From Athripsodes cinereus (lineage: Eukaryota; Arthropoda; Insecta; Trichoptera; Leptoceridae), in assembly GCA_947579605.1 (NCBI GenBank), contig OX388314.1:13141982-13205981 (forward strand): a stretch of DNA of 64,000 nucleotides, given 5' to 3'. Each line of letters opens with the position of its first letter. Position 1 is the stretch's first letter. The translations under genes were made by a program, and so were the position numbers. The notes under the pieces are model-generated. The model saw only the letters and a program-made list of their open reading frames with translations, had not been told where the DNA came from and ran no database searches. Shown here one piece after another: positions 1 through 11,573 of the stretch.

Positions 1-1
1 A

Positions 2-220
2 CTTTCGCTGGATAAGCTTCCAGCTAAACCACCAAATGCTGCATGGTACCCTCTGTACCCGATGCAGCAACGGGCGACTGAATGTCCAGATTCTCCTTGA
101 CATGTGCCAGGGAGCCAGGCACCAGCTGACTATTTCCATACATGGAAAACTGCGTCCATTTGGACTGATGAGAATTACAATTTCATTGAAATGCCTGCTA
201 GGGATTACAAAGAAATGTAG
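2..220 (+). CDS. 3'-terminal coding segment of an unidentified gene, interrupted by an in-frame TGA
   Basis: Frame 2 is open from the window edge to a TGA at 98-100, then stays open in the same frame for 39 more codons to TAG at 218-220. Both halves look protein-like: the first ends ...QQRATECPDSP, the extension begins HVPGSQAPADYFHTWK and ends EMPARDYKEM. Base composition is GC-rich up to 220 and drops sharply to about 70 percent A+T right after the TAG, so the second stop, not the first, marks the coding boundary. The TGA is followed by C, the leaky context known from insect stop-codon readthrough. The gene begins outside the window and I do not recognise the family. Alternatives: a recent nonsense mutation, or a sequencing error. 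A frame-3 ORF over the same bases (36-224) has no protein-like character. Confidence 0.5.
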
Positions 221-3200
221 CTGAAAGTGTCATACATGTTGGGATATATAATCAAGGATATTGTCTACTATATCAATATGCTACATCTAATATACGAATG
301 TGATGAATTAGACTAAATTATATCATAGAGAGCTGGCAAATTTGTATAGCAAAGGGGATAGTTGACCCACATTTGCAGGATCTATTTGGAGTTGTTACAT
401 GCAGTGATTAGATTTTTTAAGAAAGTTGAAAGATTTATTATATAACATTGTCACTATAACTCATATCGTACAATGTGAAACATTATATTATAATTGATAC
501 ATTCAAAATATTATTGTACCTACATATGTATCTACCAAATATTATTCTAATTTAAAATCACGACTGTATAACTAAATACTTCCTATCATTCCAAGTGAGA
601 TTAGTAAACAAATGAAGATACTATTTTTTTTATTTTACGATACGAATACACACCATTTTTATAATAGTGCTTAGGAGTGTAATAATTAATAAAACTATAA
701 ATCTTTAACTGTAAATCTACTATCTATACATATCTTTCAGTTACCTATATTATTTCACTAATATCAATCCATGCGTATTATAGTTTACTATTTACTATTA
801 CTCTTAAGGTTCTTCTAGTACATTTTACAAAAACTTGATATAAAAGTGATAATTTGCAATTACCACTGGACTGGTTCTAGTCATATACAATTTTTTCCAT
901 TGAATGATTTCATATATTAACTTCTGTATGTGCCAAATTCTCTTTAAAAATATCATTCATTCTCTATATTAGGTACTTAAATTATAATAATTTTGCGTAG
1001 TCAATGTTCTACTTACACTGTTACCATGTAAATATGTATTGTCCTATATTGTATATTACACTGTCTCTCTGTTATGTAATGAACTTTATTATTATTATTA
1101 TTACTCTTTTAAAAAGTTATTGTATTGAATATTATTTGCTTCCTAACAGGGTTGAAAAATATAAATATATCAAAATGTATTCTTAAACAATATATGAATA
1201 AAATGTTATATTATATATTCGGACATATGAAATTTAAAGTCCAGCAAGTGTGATTTGTACATGAGCTTAAAATGTTTAATATCTGCTGCTGTTTGTCTAT
1301 CAATGTAACTTCATGTAATATTGTGTTAACTATACTATTATTGTGCTATAAAATTGTAATATTTAAAGAAATATTAACAAAATAAATACCAAAAGTACTT
1401 AACGAGTATTAAAATACTTTTATTAAATGTGATGCAAGTACTTTTCAAAATAATAGATATTGAAGCTGTGCTGTATTGGAATAATTAAATGCTTTACATA
1501 ATTATTGAATAGGTATATGCCGTAAGTCCTCACATCTTACAAAATAATATTTTACGCTAAAATAAAATTTACTGATCACAAAATATTTTTCTTTGATATA
1601 TAGAATAAATTTGCAGAAAAGATGTTATGAAACCACCAAGCTATTAACTTATAGCTGCGTTCTTATCTTCATTAATTGTTTTTTGTGAATTTGTTGTCTG
1701 ATTTTGCTTTGCACTTGCTAATTTCTGGTAGACAGCTTACTACTCTCTGAGAATCAAACTAGAACATCTTTAAAGGACTGGCTTCATAAAGATACACAAT
1801 GATAGCATGGCAAGCGTAAAAAATGTTCCACAGAAAATTCAGTGGTTTGGGATCAAAAATGGACAAATCAGTTTGTAGTAAAATGTCTTTGATGAATTTT
1901 GACTGATTCTTAGAATATCTCTACCACATTTTGCATAAATTTCATAGTATTCAACTGTTTCATAGAGCTCAGATTATTGTGTACTAAATTAAAAAAAAAA
2001 ATAGAATGAATCGATTTCGATACCAAACCACACAATAGTAATTTTTGTCAATGTTATAAATATGTCCAGCTTAGTGTCTTCATTGTGTTAGGTTTGTAAA
2101 TACTAGTGATCTATGTACCCCTATTATTTAATATATGTACCTAGTTTTGTAGATCAATGTCGAGATAGGATGTGTTATCATATAAAAAGATACCATAGAT
2201 CTCTTCTATATTAAATTATTTAATACAAATAATATTCACTTAGTACAAATAATATTTTTTGTAAATAAAACAACGGAAAGGAATCTTTACGCTTTGTCCT
2301 TTACTAAAAATGATGATTGATAAATTTGATATCACTATATAAGTAATATCAATATGATCAATAATATTGAAGTTTTATAATAATATACTAAATAAATACA
2401 TAGGAACCTAGTCAATGTTCTAGTCATTCATAGAATTTATTTATATCTTGAAATATCTGGAGAGTTGCTTTATTACAATTACTCAGTAACAATTATCTTG
2501 CCCTCTTTATTTAGAAAAGACATTTTATTGAAAATCGTTAAAGAATGAACTTTTATACACAACATTGCCTACATATAAAAAGTAAATTACTGTTCTTTAA
2601 ACTTCTCAATAATTTACCTTATTTAAACATATTAATTAGGTATTGATTGCACTATGTTGCTTTCTTTTAACTTAGACTTAGATAAGTGAATTAATGTGTA
2701 GCTTTTCCAACTGTTAGGTATTCTTTCAAATGATAAATAATCATTATTGATGCGTATCTGTATATTTTTTTGGATGGAAACTACACTACATCAAACTTAG
2801 GGTAAAGCAACTTATGAACATATCCATAACCCATTCCGGTATAAGTGCAGTAGCTTTAACTGCACTCATTTTGCTGCTCTGGAAAAAATCAGTCACCATG
2901 TAAACACTTTTTTTGACACGGCTACTCAAAGTGGGGAACTTTAGTAACAGATTCCAACTGGACTCTATTTTATATGTAGTATGCGACACTGATGCATATC
3001 GCTATGGTATGCGAATTGCAAGGTAAAGCGAGAACAAACTGTAATTCTTTGGTTATCTATTACATGACATAACTGTAGTGCTTGTCATAATTTGACTGTA
3101 AACAGAAGTGTAAGTAAAAAGAAAGTGATTGCACACCTATACCTGAAACATAGTACCAATAGTTGTCCAAAGCTTTGTATTTTAAATTAAAAACGTTAAG

Positions 3201-4061
3201 TAAATGCTTAAATAAATACTGCCAGTCATATCGCAAAATTCTATCTATTGAATAATTATATTAAAATAAGAGATTAATGTAAGCACATTCTCATGTGTAA
3301 TAAATAAATTTACTAAGAATTACTATACCTACTACATCTAACAGAGTACAGAAACGTAATGCATCTTGATAAAGTATGTTACCACTGTTAAAGAATAAAT
3401 AGTGTGCATAATAGTTTACTGTGTCTGTGTGTGATTCTATAAAAAGGCCTAATGTACTTGTAACTGTGACAATCCTATCTTCATAGAACTCATAGTCATA
3501 CAAAGATATTCAATGTATCTAACTACATTATATTACTATCAACTACTCGTACTTAGAAAATAAACATAATAAATAATACAAATGTAAGATTATATAAGTG
3601 TATATATGTATCATTACCTTTACATTTCTGATGCATATTATTCTAGTATAAGGGTGTATGTGAAGTATGTAGGTACTACCTCACTGCTAAGTACGAATCT
3701 TCTGATATACAAATTTTGAATATAATTTATATCGCTTCACTGCTTTATTTAAATCAAATACCTATTTTAAACCATGCAATAGTAGAAACGTAAACAAATA
3801 TTGAATTCCTTACAAGTATTTAAACAGTGTGTAATAAATTGTCAACCCTTAAAACATAAATACACTAATTATAAATTATGTTTACGAAGGAGTACTTTTA
3901 AATTTTGTTTTTGTTATTTTGTGCCATATTTTGAGAATGTCCAATCGTAGTTGACCATAATGAGCACTGCTCTTTCATCCACAAGAATTCCAACAGCTCG
4001 AACGTCTTTTATTCACAATATATTATTCCATGATTAGATGTGACACAATTAAGGCAGGTGT
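221..4061. other. AT-rich 3' UTR and intergenic sequence, no gene seen
   Basis: After the TAG at 218-220 the sequence is AT-rich with no ORF over 70 codons that looks coding. AATAAA signals at 1197-1202 and 1381-1386 are plausible polyadenylation sites of the upstream gene. The rest holds only homopolymer and TA-rich runs. Confidence 0.5.
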
Positions 4062-4125
4062 TCTGAATGGAGGAGACTAAAATCTGCCTGTGCTCCGTTA
4101 TGGAAAGGCTGGATGATGATGATTG
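4062..4125 (+). mobile_element. 3' end of a LINE (RTE-like) fragment
   Basis: The plus strand encodes SEWRRLKSACAPLWKGW followed by a GATGATGATGA tract. The peptide matches the C-terminal SEWRRLVSA.. end seen in the longer minus-strand copy at 19.44-19.80 kb, and the (GAT)n tail is typical of RTE-type 3' ends. Only about 60 bp are recognisable. Confidence 0.45.
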
Positions 4126-5618
4126 AAAATAATTTTGAAAAGTTACATAAAGAAAAGATTTTTGTTGTGATATCAAAATTTGATCAATAAAAAACACACA
4201 CATATTGTGTTCAACCATTCTAATCTAAAAAGCAGATTAAGCGAAAAACAGCTAATGTGTGTGACTTAAATAGTTCATCACTGTACTTATAACTTAAATG
4301 AAAAAGTAACAAAATAAGTGACTCTTCAAAAATGAGGAAATATTAAAGATGGTATTTGCTTTTGAGCGTGTAATTACATAAAATCTACTCTTGTACGATT
4401 TCAAAACCTCTAAATATTTAGATAATATGTTCTATTAGAAATATTTATATATATAGGTATATGTTATTATAAAAATGTTGATACTATTATGTACCTATAT
4501 CATAATTTGTACATACTAACAAAATTCAATTTAATGAAATGTCACAGATTTACCTGTTTCTGTAGAGAATATTTTATTTGTTTATATAGGACTAAATTGT
4601 AATACAGATGTATCTCTATATATCTCTTATCATTACATATCTAATCATTTTACGAATGGCTAATGCCTTTAACAGAGTGTATAGAAAATAATAATACATT
4701 TCACATTGACTAACAAGCTATACAAATAATAACTTAATAATAGTATAAGGTATTTTTCAACAAAACAGTACACAGCATAATAAGAATAAATAAAACAAAA
4801 AACAAAAATATGAAGAATAATGCTGATGCTATTCAGCAAGGCCTTTACATGTTGGTACAACATTGGAGTTGAGATATTTGACACGGTTAATATCTTTGAA
4901 TTAACATGTAAGTGTTAACCAGATTAATTTTGATGTATGCGTCTATTTGATGTGTCATCAAAAAACAGCAACTCACTGGTCAAACACAATCATAGACAGG
5001 TAGGTATATATGGTTATGGTGTCCATATACTGGTAAATGTCCATCAGTAGACAGTAATTGGCCAACATGTAGCTGCAATGTTATCTAACAGATTATGTAT
5101 GATATTATTACTGGAAAAAATTAAATATTTTTTTTATAATAGGACATATTTTACATTCACCTCTATACATTATGTAAAATAATAAATAGTAAAATGTGTT
5201 AAATATTTTACTGCTTGTGTACCTCATACTTAGTAGGAAATTTAAATAAAAAATATTATTACAATAATAATAATAAACTTCATTGCACAATAAGGAGCAT
5301 ACATAATTACAATGCTATAAAATAATATGATACAAATAGTGTTCACATGTTAGATCAATGGATACAAATAAATAATATTGTGCAATGGGCAAGTTTATCA
5401 CAGTTAGAAGGGATATCTTCCAACTAACCTATTCCTCATGGAATTTAAATAATATTACAATAGGTACTATAATTGTGTTTATATTCTATATACAACTGTT
5501 GCATATCTCACAAAAAATAGAAGCTTTACTGAAACATTAAATATACTTATGTATACTTGTATAATATACCTATGTGTTTTTGGATATTTTCCCGAAGTGA
5601 ATTCTATGTCAAAATAGG
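4126..5618. other. AT-rich intergenic sequence with a LINE-tail-like patch
   Basis: No gene is visible. Bases about 5365-5440 contain, in reverse, the AATAAATA / GTGCAATGGGCAAGTTTATC.../ TTCCAACTAACC pattern that resembles the LINE tail at 19.09-19.24 kb. The remainder is simple AT-rich sequence. Confidence 0.35.
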
Positions 5619-5738
5619 TTTCTCGGGGAACCATCCGTTGTGTGTGGTCGCCATGCCTACTGGCGCAGGGCTTTCCTAGACATTTTGATGAAATATCATC
5701 AAACTAATATACCTATATTAGTTTCTAAATATAGTTAG
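5619..5738 (+). pseudogene. possible transposase (DDE) fragment
   Basis: A GC-rich patch in AT-rich surroundings is open for 39 codons and reads FLGEPSVVCGRHAYWRRAF then LDILMKYHQTNIPI. This resembles the EPxVVxxRxxYLxxLxxYRxxxxPI stretch before the first catalytic aspartate in one group of Tc1/mariner-related insect transposases. No DE or downstream catalytic residues are present, so it is at most a relic. The family call is inference from a short match. Confidence 0.25.
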
Positions 5739-6546
5739 ACTACTTTTCTGATCAGAGCTCCATAATGTCATACACTCCCTAATATATTAACATAAATAAT
5801 TACATAAATACTTTTATTTTAAGTGAGCATTGTCTGTATAAGAATGTTTAATTGGATGCCATTTTTTCTACTACAAGTTTAAGACACTGTGTTGATGTTA
5901 CTTAATATTTTATGTGAAAATACATATTAAAATTTGATCAGTGTATATTATTATAATATGTGTAATGAAAATGTATATGTATATCTGTTATAGAAATCAA
6001 ACTATAGATAACATATATTATATTATATATTTATATATAAATATATTATTATAATAATAAAAATAAATAAATGATGCATATTTAATTGCAAGTTTTATTC
6101 AACTCACATCCTTAGAGATTGCATTTTTTTCTTATCGTTTCGATCACTTTTATTTCTAATATAATCGAGAAAGTGCTCTCCGGAAAATTTAAAATATTTC
6201 CCCCGAAAACAAAAAACGCGCGTATAAATAGCATGGACCTAAATAGAGTAGGTATGGATGCATATAGTAAATACCTACCTATATACATCCATGATAAATA
6301 ACGCAGATTAATTTGATAGACCAAAACCATAGAAAAGAGAAATGCATAGAGTACAATGACTTTTTAACAATCAACGCAGTACGTTTTCTCGTAATTTTTG
6401 TGTTTGAAATAGCATTCAGACTGTTTCACTTAACTAGAGCCCACAGATTATTATATTACATGACTGCCACACCACTTTTTCTATCAGTTGTCCTTTTCAT
6501 AACACAGAAACATAATTGTTATGTTGTATAGAAAAGGCCGAATGTA
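5739..6546. other. AT-rich intergenic sequence
   Basis: No gene or repeat recognised. A block of TATATTATATATTTATATATAA-like sequence lies around 6015-6060. Overlapping 60-72 codon ORFs on both strands around 6112-6531 look like chance openings. Confidence 0.4.
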
Positions 6547-8281
6547 CAGTGGGTGGCCAAATTATTAGGGACAGTTTAAAAATTTTGTAGTTTCCAGTTT
6601 TGCTGAATTATTTGAGCAAAAAATATCAATGTTAATAAGGTTTTTTTATTTATTTTTACTGCTGGTGTCACTATTATCATTTTTGATAAGTGAAAATACT
6701 GCTACCCTATGTCATTTACGAAAAAAGTGAGATTAATTCTTATTCGGTCGTCGCTTGCTAAAAACATGTTAAAAACAACTCTTGTTTTGAAGACATATAA
6801 AACATTTTTTAATTGATTTTCCTGATGTTTTTTTGTGAGTAAATAATTAAAAAGTAAGTTTAGTTTCTTGTTTAGTCAATTTTAGATATATTTTTGGTGG
6901 ATTTAAATTTTTTGATCATTCCATGTGATAATAACCTCAAAATTATCTCGATTTTGCATGCGTAAGACTTTAGACACGTTTCCAAGAAAATGCAGAGAAA
7001 TGCAAACTTGTAATTATACTTTATACATTCCCAGAGACATATAGCAGATCTAACAGGAATTACAAAGTCAGCAGTCACCAGAATCAAAATAAAAATGCCT
7101 CAAAACAAGCCCTTGAAAGTAGCCGTATCAGCAAATGTGGGTAAAATTGAACAATTACTCCCTGTACCGATACGAAAATCAGGGAAATATGCTTCCAAAA
7201 TTGGAAAATGAGTACGACCTGTCTGACTACGATGATTGAGGATGAAGAATCTTCAGTTTTCCATAAGACAGTCAGAAGACGGTTGGCCGAAGACAACTTG
7301 ATTGGTTGCAGGCCAATCAAAAAATCATGCCATATCAAAACAATGAAGAAGAAATGGCTGCAATCGTCCAATCATCACCGGAATATGAGTGTTGCAGGTT
7401 GGAATCGAGTAAACTCTACTTTCTAAGTACTGTTAAGTTCGAGAATACCATATTTTTGAAGTTTTTGTAATATTTTACTGGTGTGCATCTCCGACGACAA
7501 TTTTCCAGATTTTGGTCGAAAAAACTTGATTTGCTTGACGACGTCCTGGGGAGCAGGTTCCACCCTGACTGTCTTGTGGAAAGAGTCAAATCAATGGTTA
7601 GTGTCATGGCATGGTTTTTTATTTCAGCCAAGGGCATGGGATGCCTTTACATCGTGAAGGGGACGATGAGACATGATCAGTATAAGCGAGTACTAGAAAC
7701 TCAACTGCTTCTGCAACTTGAAAAATGGTTCGGTGGTCACGATGAGTAAGTTTTTTTATACAATTCCATACCGTATCATAAAGGCAAGAGTATCACTGCA
7801 TTCCTGGAAGAAAAAAACATAACCATTTTGCCCTGGCTGGGCAACTCACCTGACATGAACCCTACAGAAAATATGTGGGAACTCAATAAATGGGAGTTGC
7901 CAAGGACGTGGTCACAGCCAAGCGCCAGCTGGTTGAAACTCTGATCAAAGAATGCCATCACAATACGAAGCTTCAACATAACGCAAAATTCTGCAAAGAC
8001 AGCATGCCTTGACGTATAGAAGCTCTAATTGCATCAAAAAGTGGCATCGCAAAATACTAGGATTAATTCGATTAGACGGTAGTTATTGTATTTTATATTT
8101 TTTTACATAAAAAATTAATATTTTCAATCATGTTACTTGTTATTTTTATAATCTCAACAGTTTACGATTTTAAATAAAAAATACCTGCGTGGGGTACAAC
8201 CAAAGATTTGATCAAAAACTTCAATCAAACTGGAAAATACAAGAAATTTTGTACTGTCCCTAATAATTTGGCCACCCACTG
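6547..8281 (+). mobile_element. Tc1-like DNA transposon, complete ends, degenerate inside
   Basis: Terminal inverted repeats begin CAGTGGGTGGCCAAATTATT at 6547 and end with the reverse complement at 8281; the first 29 bp are identical and similarity continues for about 60 bp (both arms contain TTTCCAGTTT). TA dinucleotides flank the element at 6545-6546 and 8282-8283, the expected target duplication of the Tc1/mariner superfamily. Length 1735 bp is in the normal range for an autonomous Tc1-like copy. The transposase inside is frameshifted, so the copy is dead although both ends could still act as substrates. Confidence 0.93.
7032..8020 (+). pseudogene. Tc1-like transposase, broken by frameshifts
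   Basis: Pieces in different frames of the plus strand follow the Tc1 transposase order. The N-terminal helix-turn-helix reads QRHIADLTGITKSAVTRI (from 7032). SVFHKTVRRRLAEDNLIG follows (about 7255-7310), then the catalytic core RFHPDCLVERVKSMVSVMAW (about 7555-7615) and GTMRHDQYKRVLETQLL. The third catalytic block is WLGNSPDMNPTENMWE (about 7834-7880), with the DxNPxExxW spacing typical of DD34E transposases. A stop at about 7210 and changes of frame near 7430-7480, 7750 and 7890 break the ORF. DNA binding and catalytic roles are known for the family; this copy cannot encode a full protein. Confidence 0.88.
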
Positions 8282-8969
8282 TATTGAATACTGATAAAAT
8301 GTAGTGAATGCCGGCGTTCAACTAACCTCATTAACGTTTAGTTTACTTGCTGATTCAACTTTTTAGCGATGACATAAAATAACATTCACATTGCTTCACT
8401 TTGGATGATCTTGATCATCCAGAGTGTCAGGATCAAAAGTGAACACGTCTGTTCACATTTGTTCGTCTTATGCTTTTACTGCCATGTCATCACTCACGGC
8501 CATGTTGTATGTTGTTTGACGTATTTTCGTAAAAAATAATTAAATTAAAAAATAACACTTATTAAAAATTAAAACAAATATAATTCTCGCCAGCATGATT
8601 ATTTTGTGCATGATTCTGACTTTCAATACAAATTCACAGAGAATAAGACAAATAGTAGGATAAAAACTTGTTTATGGTCGTTTCAGTGAAAGGATCCTTC
8701 ATCAAAATTATGTCGGCTAGTACCTAATCGCTTTTATCCTTCATCGCTAGTGATCACTTCACTATTGATGAAACGCCTGTTCCTTCCTTTTCATTTTGGA
8801 GGATAACCGAAAGTGAACAAATGGGAACGCCCCGTAACAGATGAAAACATGTGTACGGACACATTTTGTTTTATTGGAAACATTATTTTATGGCATTGTC
8901 TGAGTAGTTTTATTATTAACTTAACTGAACTTGTAAACTGCGCTTTTTCAAACCGGTCGTACTATCGGG
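8282..8969. repeat. hairpin-rich dispersed repeat, second copy at 47.78 kb
   Basis: The stretch holds several short inverted repeats: arms at 8397-8410 and 8413-8426 (CACTTTGGATGATC), and GTGAACA at 8439-8445 pairing with TGTTCAC at 8450-8456. The string CATTCACATTG(C/T)TTCACTTTGGATG recurs in reverse orientation with its own hairpin at 47778-47802, so this is a repeat family and not a chance palindrome. No coding capacity is seen. The family is unassigned; a foldback or MITE-like element is likely. Confidence 0.45.
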
Positions 8970-9347
8970 GATAGCCTAGTATTCACAGCAATTTTAAAAT
9001 TTTCGACGCCGGGCGGCCGGGACCCTCTACAGACGGACGCCCGAAGCTTTTTCGTTGGTATAAGGGTGGCGCATTATTCTTTTTGTTTATTCAGGATTAT
9101 TGTTCATTGCCTTATACATTTCGAGAGATAACGCAATTTATAAAGAAGGAAAAATAAAATACGACTGAGTGGAACACAGGATAATAAACTATAAACTCAA
9201 TATAACTGCAATCTGCTATACCCCTACGGCATGTCAAACAAGTAATAAACATGCAGATTGTCCTCTTCGTGCCAATAAAAAATAAGAGATTCAGGATTCT
9301 TTCATTTTTCCATGGATCATTTGGCAAAACGAAAGAATCTTGAATCA
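8970..9347 (+). repeat. dispersed repeat unit A, left arm of a long inverted repeat
   Basis: The unit starts GATAGCCTAGTATTCACAGC and runs through CGAAGCTTTTTCGTT and GTCCTCTTCGTGCCAATAAA. It is nearly identical, in reverse complement, to 9787-10198, and is also similar to direct copies at 9396 and 10209 and a reverse copy at 10756-11573. Part of it (the CCCCTACGGCATGT...GTGCCAATAAAA segment) is related to the SINE-like family ending in TATAGTAGTAGTAG. ORFs inside are the same 71-89 codon frame read in both arms and are not genes. Class unknown. Confidence 0.8.
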
Positions 9348-9786
9348 CAGCCCAAAAATGTTGCTTATGATCCATAGACACGGCGCTACGCAGGATAGCC
9401 TAGTATTCACAGCAATTTTAAAATTTTCGACGCCGGGACCCTCTACAGACGGACGCCCGAAGCTTTTTCGTTTGTAACGGTGGCGCATTATTCGTTCTGT
9501 TTATTCATGATTTGTTCATTGCCTAATACATTTCGGGAGATAACACAAATGTATAAATCTGATAGAAAGGTTAAGAAGTGTATGAACGATAAAAATTAAT
9601 GAAATACTGCATCATAAGGCTTTTAAATTTAGAGGAAAGAAAAATAAAATACGACTGAGTGGAACACAGGATAATAAACTATAAACTTAATATTACTGCT
9701 ATCTGCTGACTGCTTTACCCCTACAGCATGTCGAACAAGTAATAAACATGCAGATTGTCCTCTTCGTGCCAATAAAAAAATAATAC
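9348..9786 (+). repeat. dispersed repeat unit B, direct copy between the inverted arms
   Basis: A linker (CACAGCCCAAAAATGTTGCT..., about 9346-9395) precedes a second direct copy of the GATAGCCTAGTATTCACAGC unit. This copy has about 60 extra bases (9550-9640, GTATAAATCTGATAGAAAGG...) that are shared with the reverse copy at 10.9 kb, so B and that copy form a longer subfamily than A. Confidence 0.75.
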
Positions 9787-10198
9787 ATTCAAGATTCTTT
9801 CGTTTTGCCAAATGATCCACGGAAAAATGAAAGAATCCTGAATCTCTTATTTTTTATTGGCACGAAGAGGACAATCTGCATGTTTATTACTTGTTTGACA
9901 TGCCGTAGGGGTATAGCAGATTGCAGTTATATTGAGTTTATAGTTTATTATCCTGTGTTCCACTCAGTCGTATTTTATTTTTCCTTCTTTATAAATTGCG
10001 TTATCTCTCGAAATGTATAAGGCAATGAACAATAATCCTGAATAAACAAAAAGAATAATGCGCCACCCTTATACCAACGAAAAAGCTTCGGGCGTCCGTC
10101 TGTAGAGGGTCCCGCGTCGAAAATTTTAAAATTGCTGTGAATACTAGGCTATCCTGCGTAGCGCCGTGTCTATGGATCATAAGCAACATTTTTGGGCT
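9787..10198 (-). repeat. dispersed repeat unit A', right arm of the inverted repeat
   Basis: This is the reverse complement of unit A with very few differences, and it also carries the linker found before unit B (ending ...AACATTTTTGGGCTGTG). The arms, about 380 bp each, are separated by unit B, so a transcript could fold into a long near-perfect hairpin. The near identity argues for a recent duplication-inversion. Confidence 0.8.
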
Positions 10199-10208
10199 GT
10201 GCCAGTGG

Positions 10209-10395
10209 GATAGCCTAGTATTCACAGCAATTTTAAAATTTTCGGCGCCAGGACCCTCTACAGACAGACGCCCGAAGCTTTTTCGTTCGTAATGGTGGCG
10301 CATTATTCGTTTTGTTTATTCATGATTTGTTCATTTCCTTCTACATTTCGAGAGATAACGCAAATTTATAAAGAAGGAAAAATAAAATACGAATT
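10209..10395 (+). repeat. dispersed repeat unit C, 3'-truncated
   Basis: Another direct copy starting GATAGCCTAGTATTCACAGC; homology stops near AATAAAATACGA at about 10393, after which the sequence is unrelated. Confidence 0.7.
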
Positions 10396-10552
10396 TGCTT
10401 GTAATCAATGTACAGTAAATAGTAAATTAATAGAAATAAATATTTGGTCTCCCACTATTTTCCATAAGTTATCGTGTGTCATGGAATAGCCAAATGGTCT
10501 CAAAACTTCACATAATATAGACTACAATTTGTACCTTTTCTGAATGTACTAT

Positions 10553-10765
10553 TCCACACCATCACAGTATATCCCGCAAAGTGGGTAGCCAGTATACCAA
10601 CCGCATGTAATAAACATGCAAGCCACCCTTTCTGTGCCAACAAAAAAAATAGATACTTACATGGAATTTAAAATTTAATGAATCTTTTAATTTTTTCGAA
10701 CACCTGAAAACTTCGGAAGAGTTGGGGACCACTTCTTTGCCAAGTGCTCTAAGGAAAAACGAAAG
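10553..10765 (-). repeat. SINE-like repeat (S2 family), reverse orientation
   Basis: The reverse-strand unit contains CACAGTATATCCCGCAAAGT, CTGTGCCAACAAAAAA and TTTTTTCGAACACCTG, matching the order seen at 26378-26614. The forward consensus in the window runs CAGCGATGAGG(T/C)TTGCCACC - TTGGCACGGAGAGGACAG - CCCACTTGTGGGATATGCCG - TGATGGTATAGTAGTAGTAG, ending in a GTA microsatellite, as SINEs and LINE 3' ends do. I call the family S2 here for reference only. Confidence 0.55.
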
Positions 10766-11010
10766 AATCCTGAATGTCTTATTTTTTATTGGCACGAAGA
10801 GGACAATCTGCATGCTTATTACATGTTCGACATGCTGTAGGGGTATAGCAAGTCACCAGCAGTAATATTAAGTTTATAGTTTATTATCTTGTGTTCCACT
10901 AGTCGTATTTTATTTTTCTTTCCTCTAAATTTAAAAGCCTTATGATGCAGAATTTCATTAATTTTTTTATAGATCATACACTTAACTTTTCTATCAGATT
11001 TATAAATTTG

Positions 11011-11146
11011 TTCAGCGATGAGGCTTGCCACCCATCCTGAATGTCTTTATTTTATATTGGCTCGGAGAGGACAGCTTGCATATTTATTATATGCAGTTGG
11101 CCTGCTGCCTTCCCCACTTGTGGGATATGCCGTGATGGTATAGTAG
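11011..11146 (+). repeat. SINE-like repeat (S2 family), forward copy
   Basis: TTCAGCGATGAGGCTTGCCA... through TTGGCTCGGAGAGGACAGC, CCCCACTTGTGGGATATGCC and GTGATGGTATAGTAG. It matches the copy at 52896-53021 nearly base for base. Confidence 0.6.
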
Positions 11147-11173
11147 TTATCTCTCGAAATGTACAAGGTAATA

Positions 11174-11444
11174 GACCATTAAAGGATGACGTCACAGAAA
11201 AATCATTGAGGGGCATCAGGCATCCCAACACAACAGACGATTACGGTGTAATATTAGATGGAACGCCTAAAGAATACCTAATAATCAAAAAAACTGTCAG
11301 TGTCGATTTTGTTATTATTTTGTCGTCTGACTTTTTTTTTTCTCTTATGGCATAACATCCTACAAGGATGATTTGCGCAATCTGACTGTTTGCCCCCCAA
11401 GCAAAAGCAAATCCATAGACAAGACCACGTGACCTTTAATGGTC
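11174..11444. mobile_element. MITE with GACCATTAAAGG ends and TA duplication
   Basis: The ends are inverted repeats: GACCATTAAAGG at 11174 and CCTTTAATGGTC ending at 11444, flanked by TA on both sides. Internally it carries TGGAACGCCTAAAGAATACC and GTTTGCCCCCCAAGCAAAAG, both found again at 24551-24777. It interrupts repeat unit D. No ORF supports a transposase, so it is non-autonomous; a TA duplication fits the Tc1/mariner superfamily, but this is inference. Confidence 0.75.
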
Positions 11445-11573
11445 TATAAAGAAATCATGAATACATAAACAAAACAAATACAGTAATGCGTCACCGTTAC
11501 AAACGAAAAAGCTTCGGGCGTCCGTCTGTAGAGGGTCCCGGCGTCGAAAATTTTAAAATTGCTGTGAATACTA

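Larger units (their letters stand above)
10766..11573 (-). repeat. dispersed repeat unit D, reverse, split by an S2 repeat and two MITEs
   Basis: The reverse complement of the GATAGCC... unit can be followed from about 10766 to 11010, then an S2 SINE-like copy (11011-11146), then unit sequence again (TTATCTCTCGAAATGTACAA), a 271-bp MITE (11174-11444), then the unit's start to 11573. A third insertion at 11574-12064 separates the final GGCTATCC (12068-12075). Reading across the insertions restores the order seen in the uninterrupted copy at 9787-10198. Confidence 0.65.

Noticed and set aside
36..224. 62-codon ORF in frame 3 at the left edge
   Set aside because: Overlaps the frame-2 coding segment; its composition is cysteine and arginine rich by chance and its end does not match the base-composition drop as well as the frame-2 TAG does in reading context.
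2814..2903. 29-aa ORF with a hydrophobic helix (ISAVALTALILLLW), possible micropeptide
   Set aside because: Single short ORF in AT-rich noncoding sequence, no conserved context, expected by chance at this density.
9112..10020. Two ORFs on opposite strands giving the same 71-residue product
   Set aside because: They are the same frame read in the two arms of the inverted repeat and have no resemblance to a protein family.
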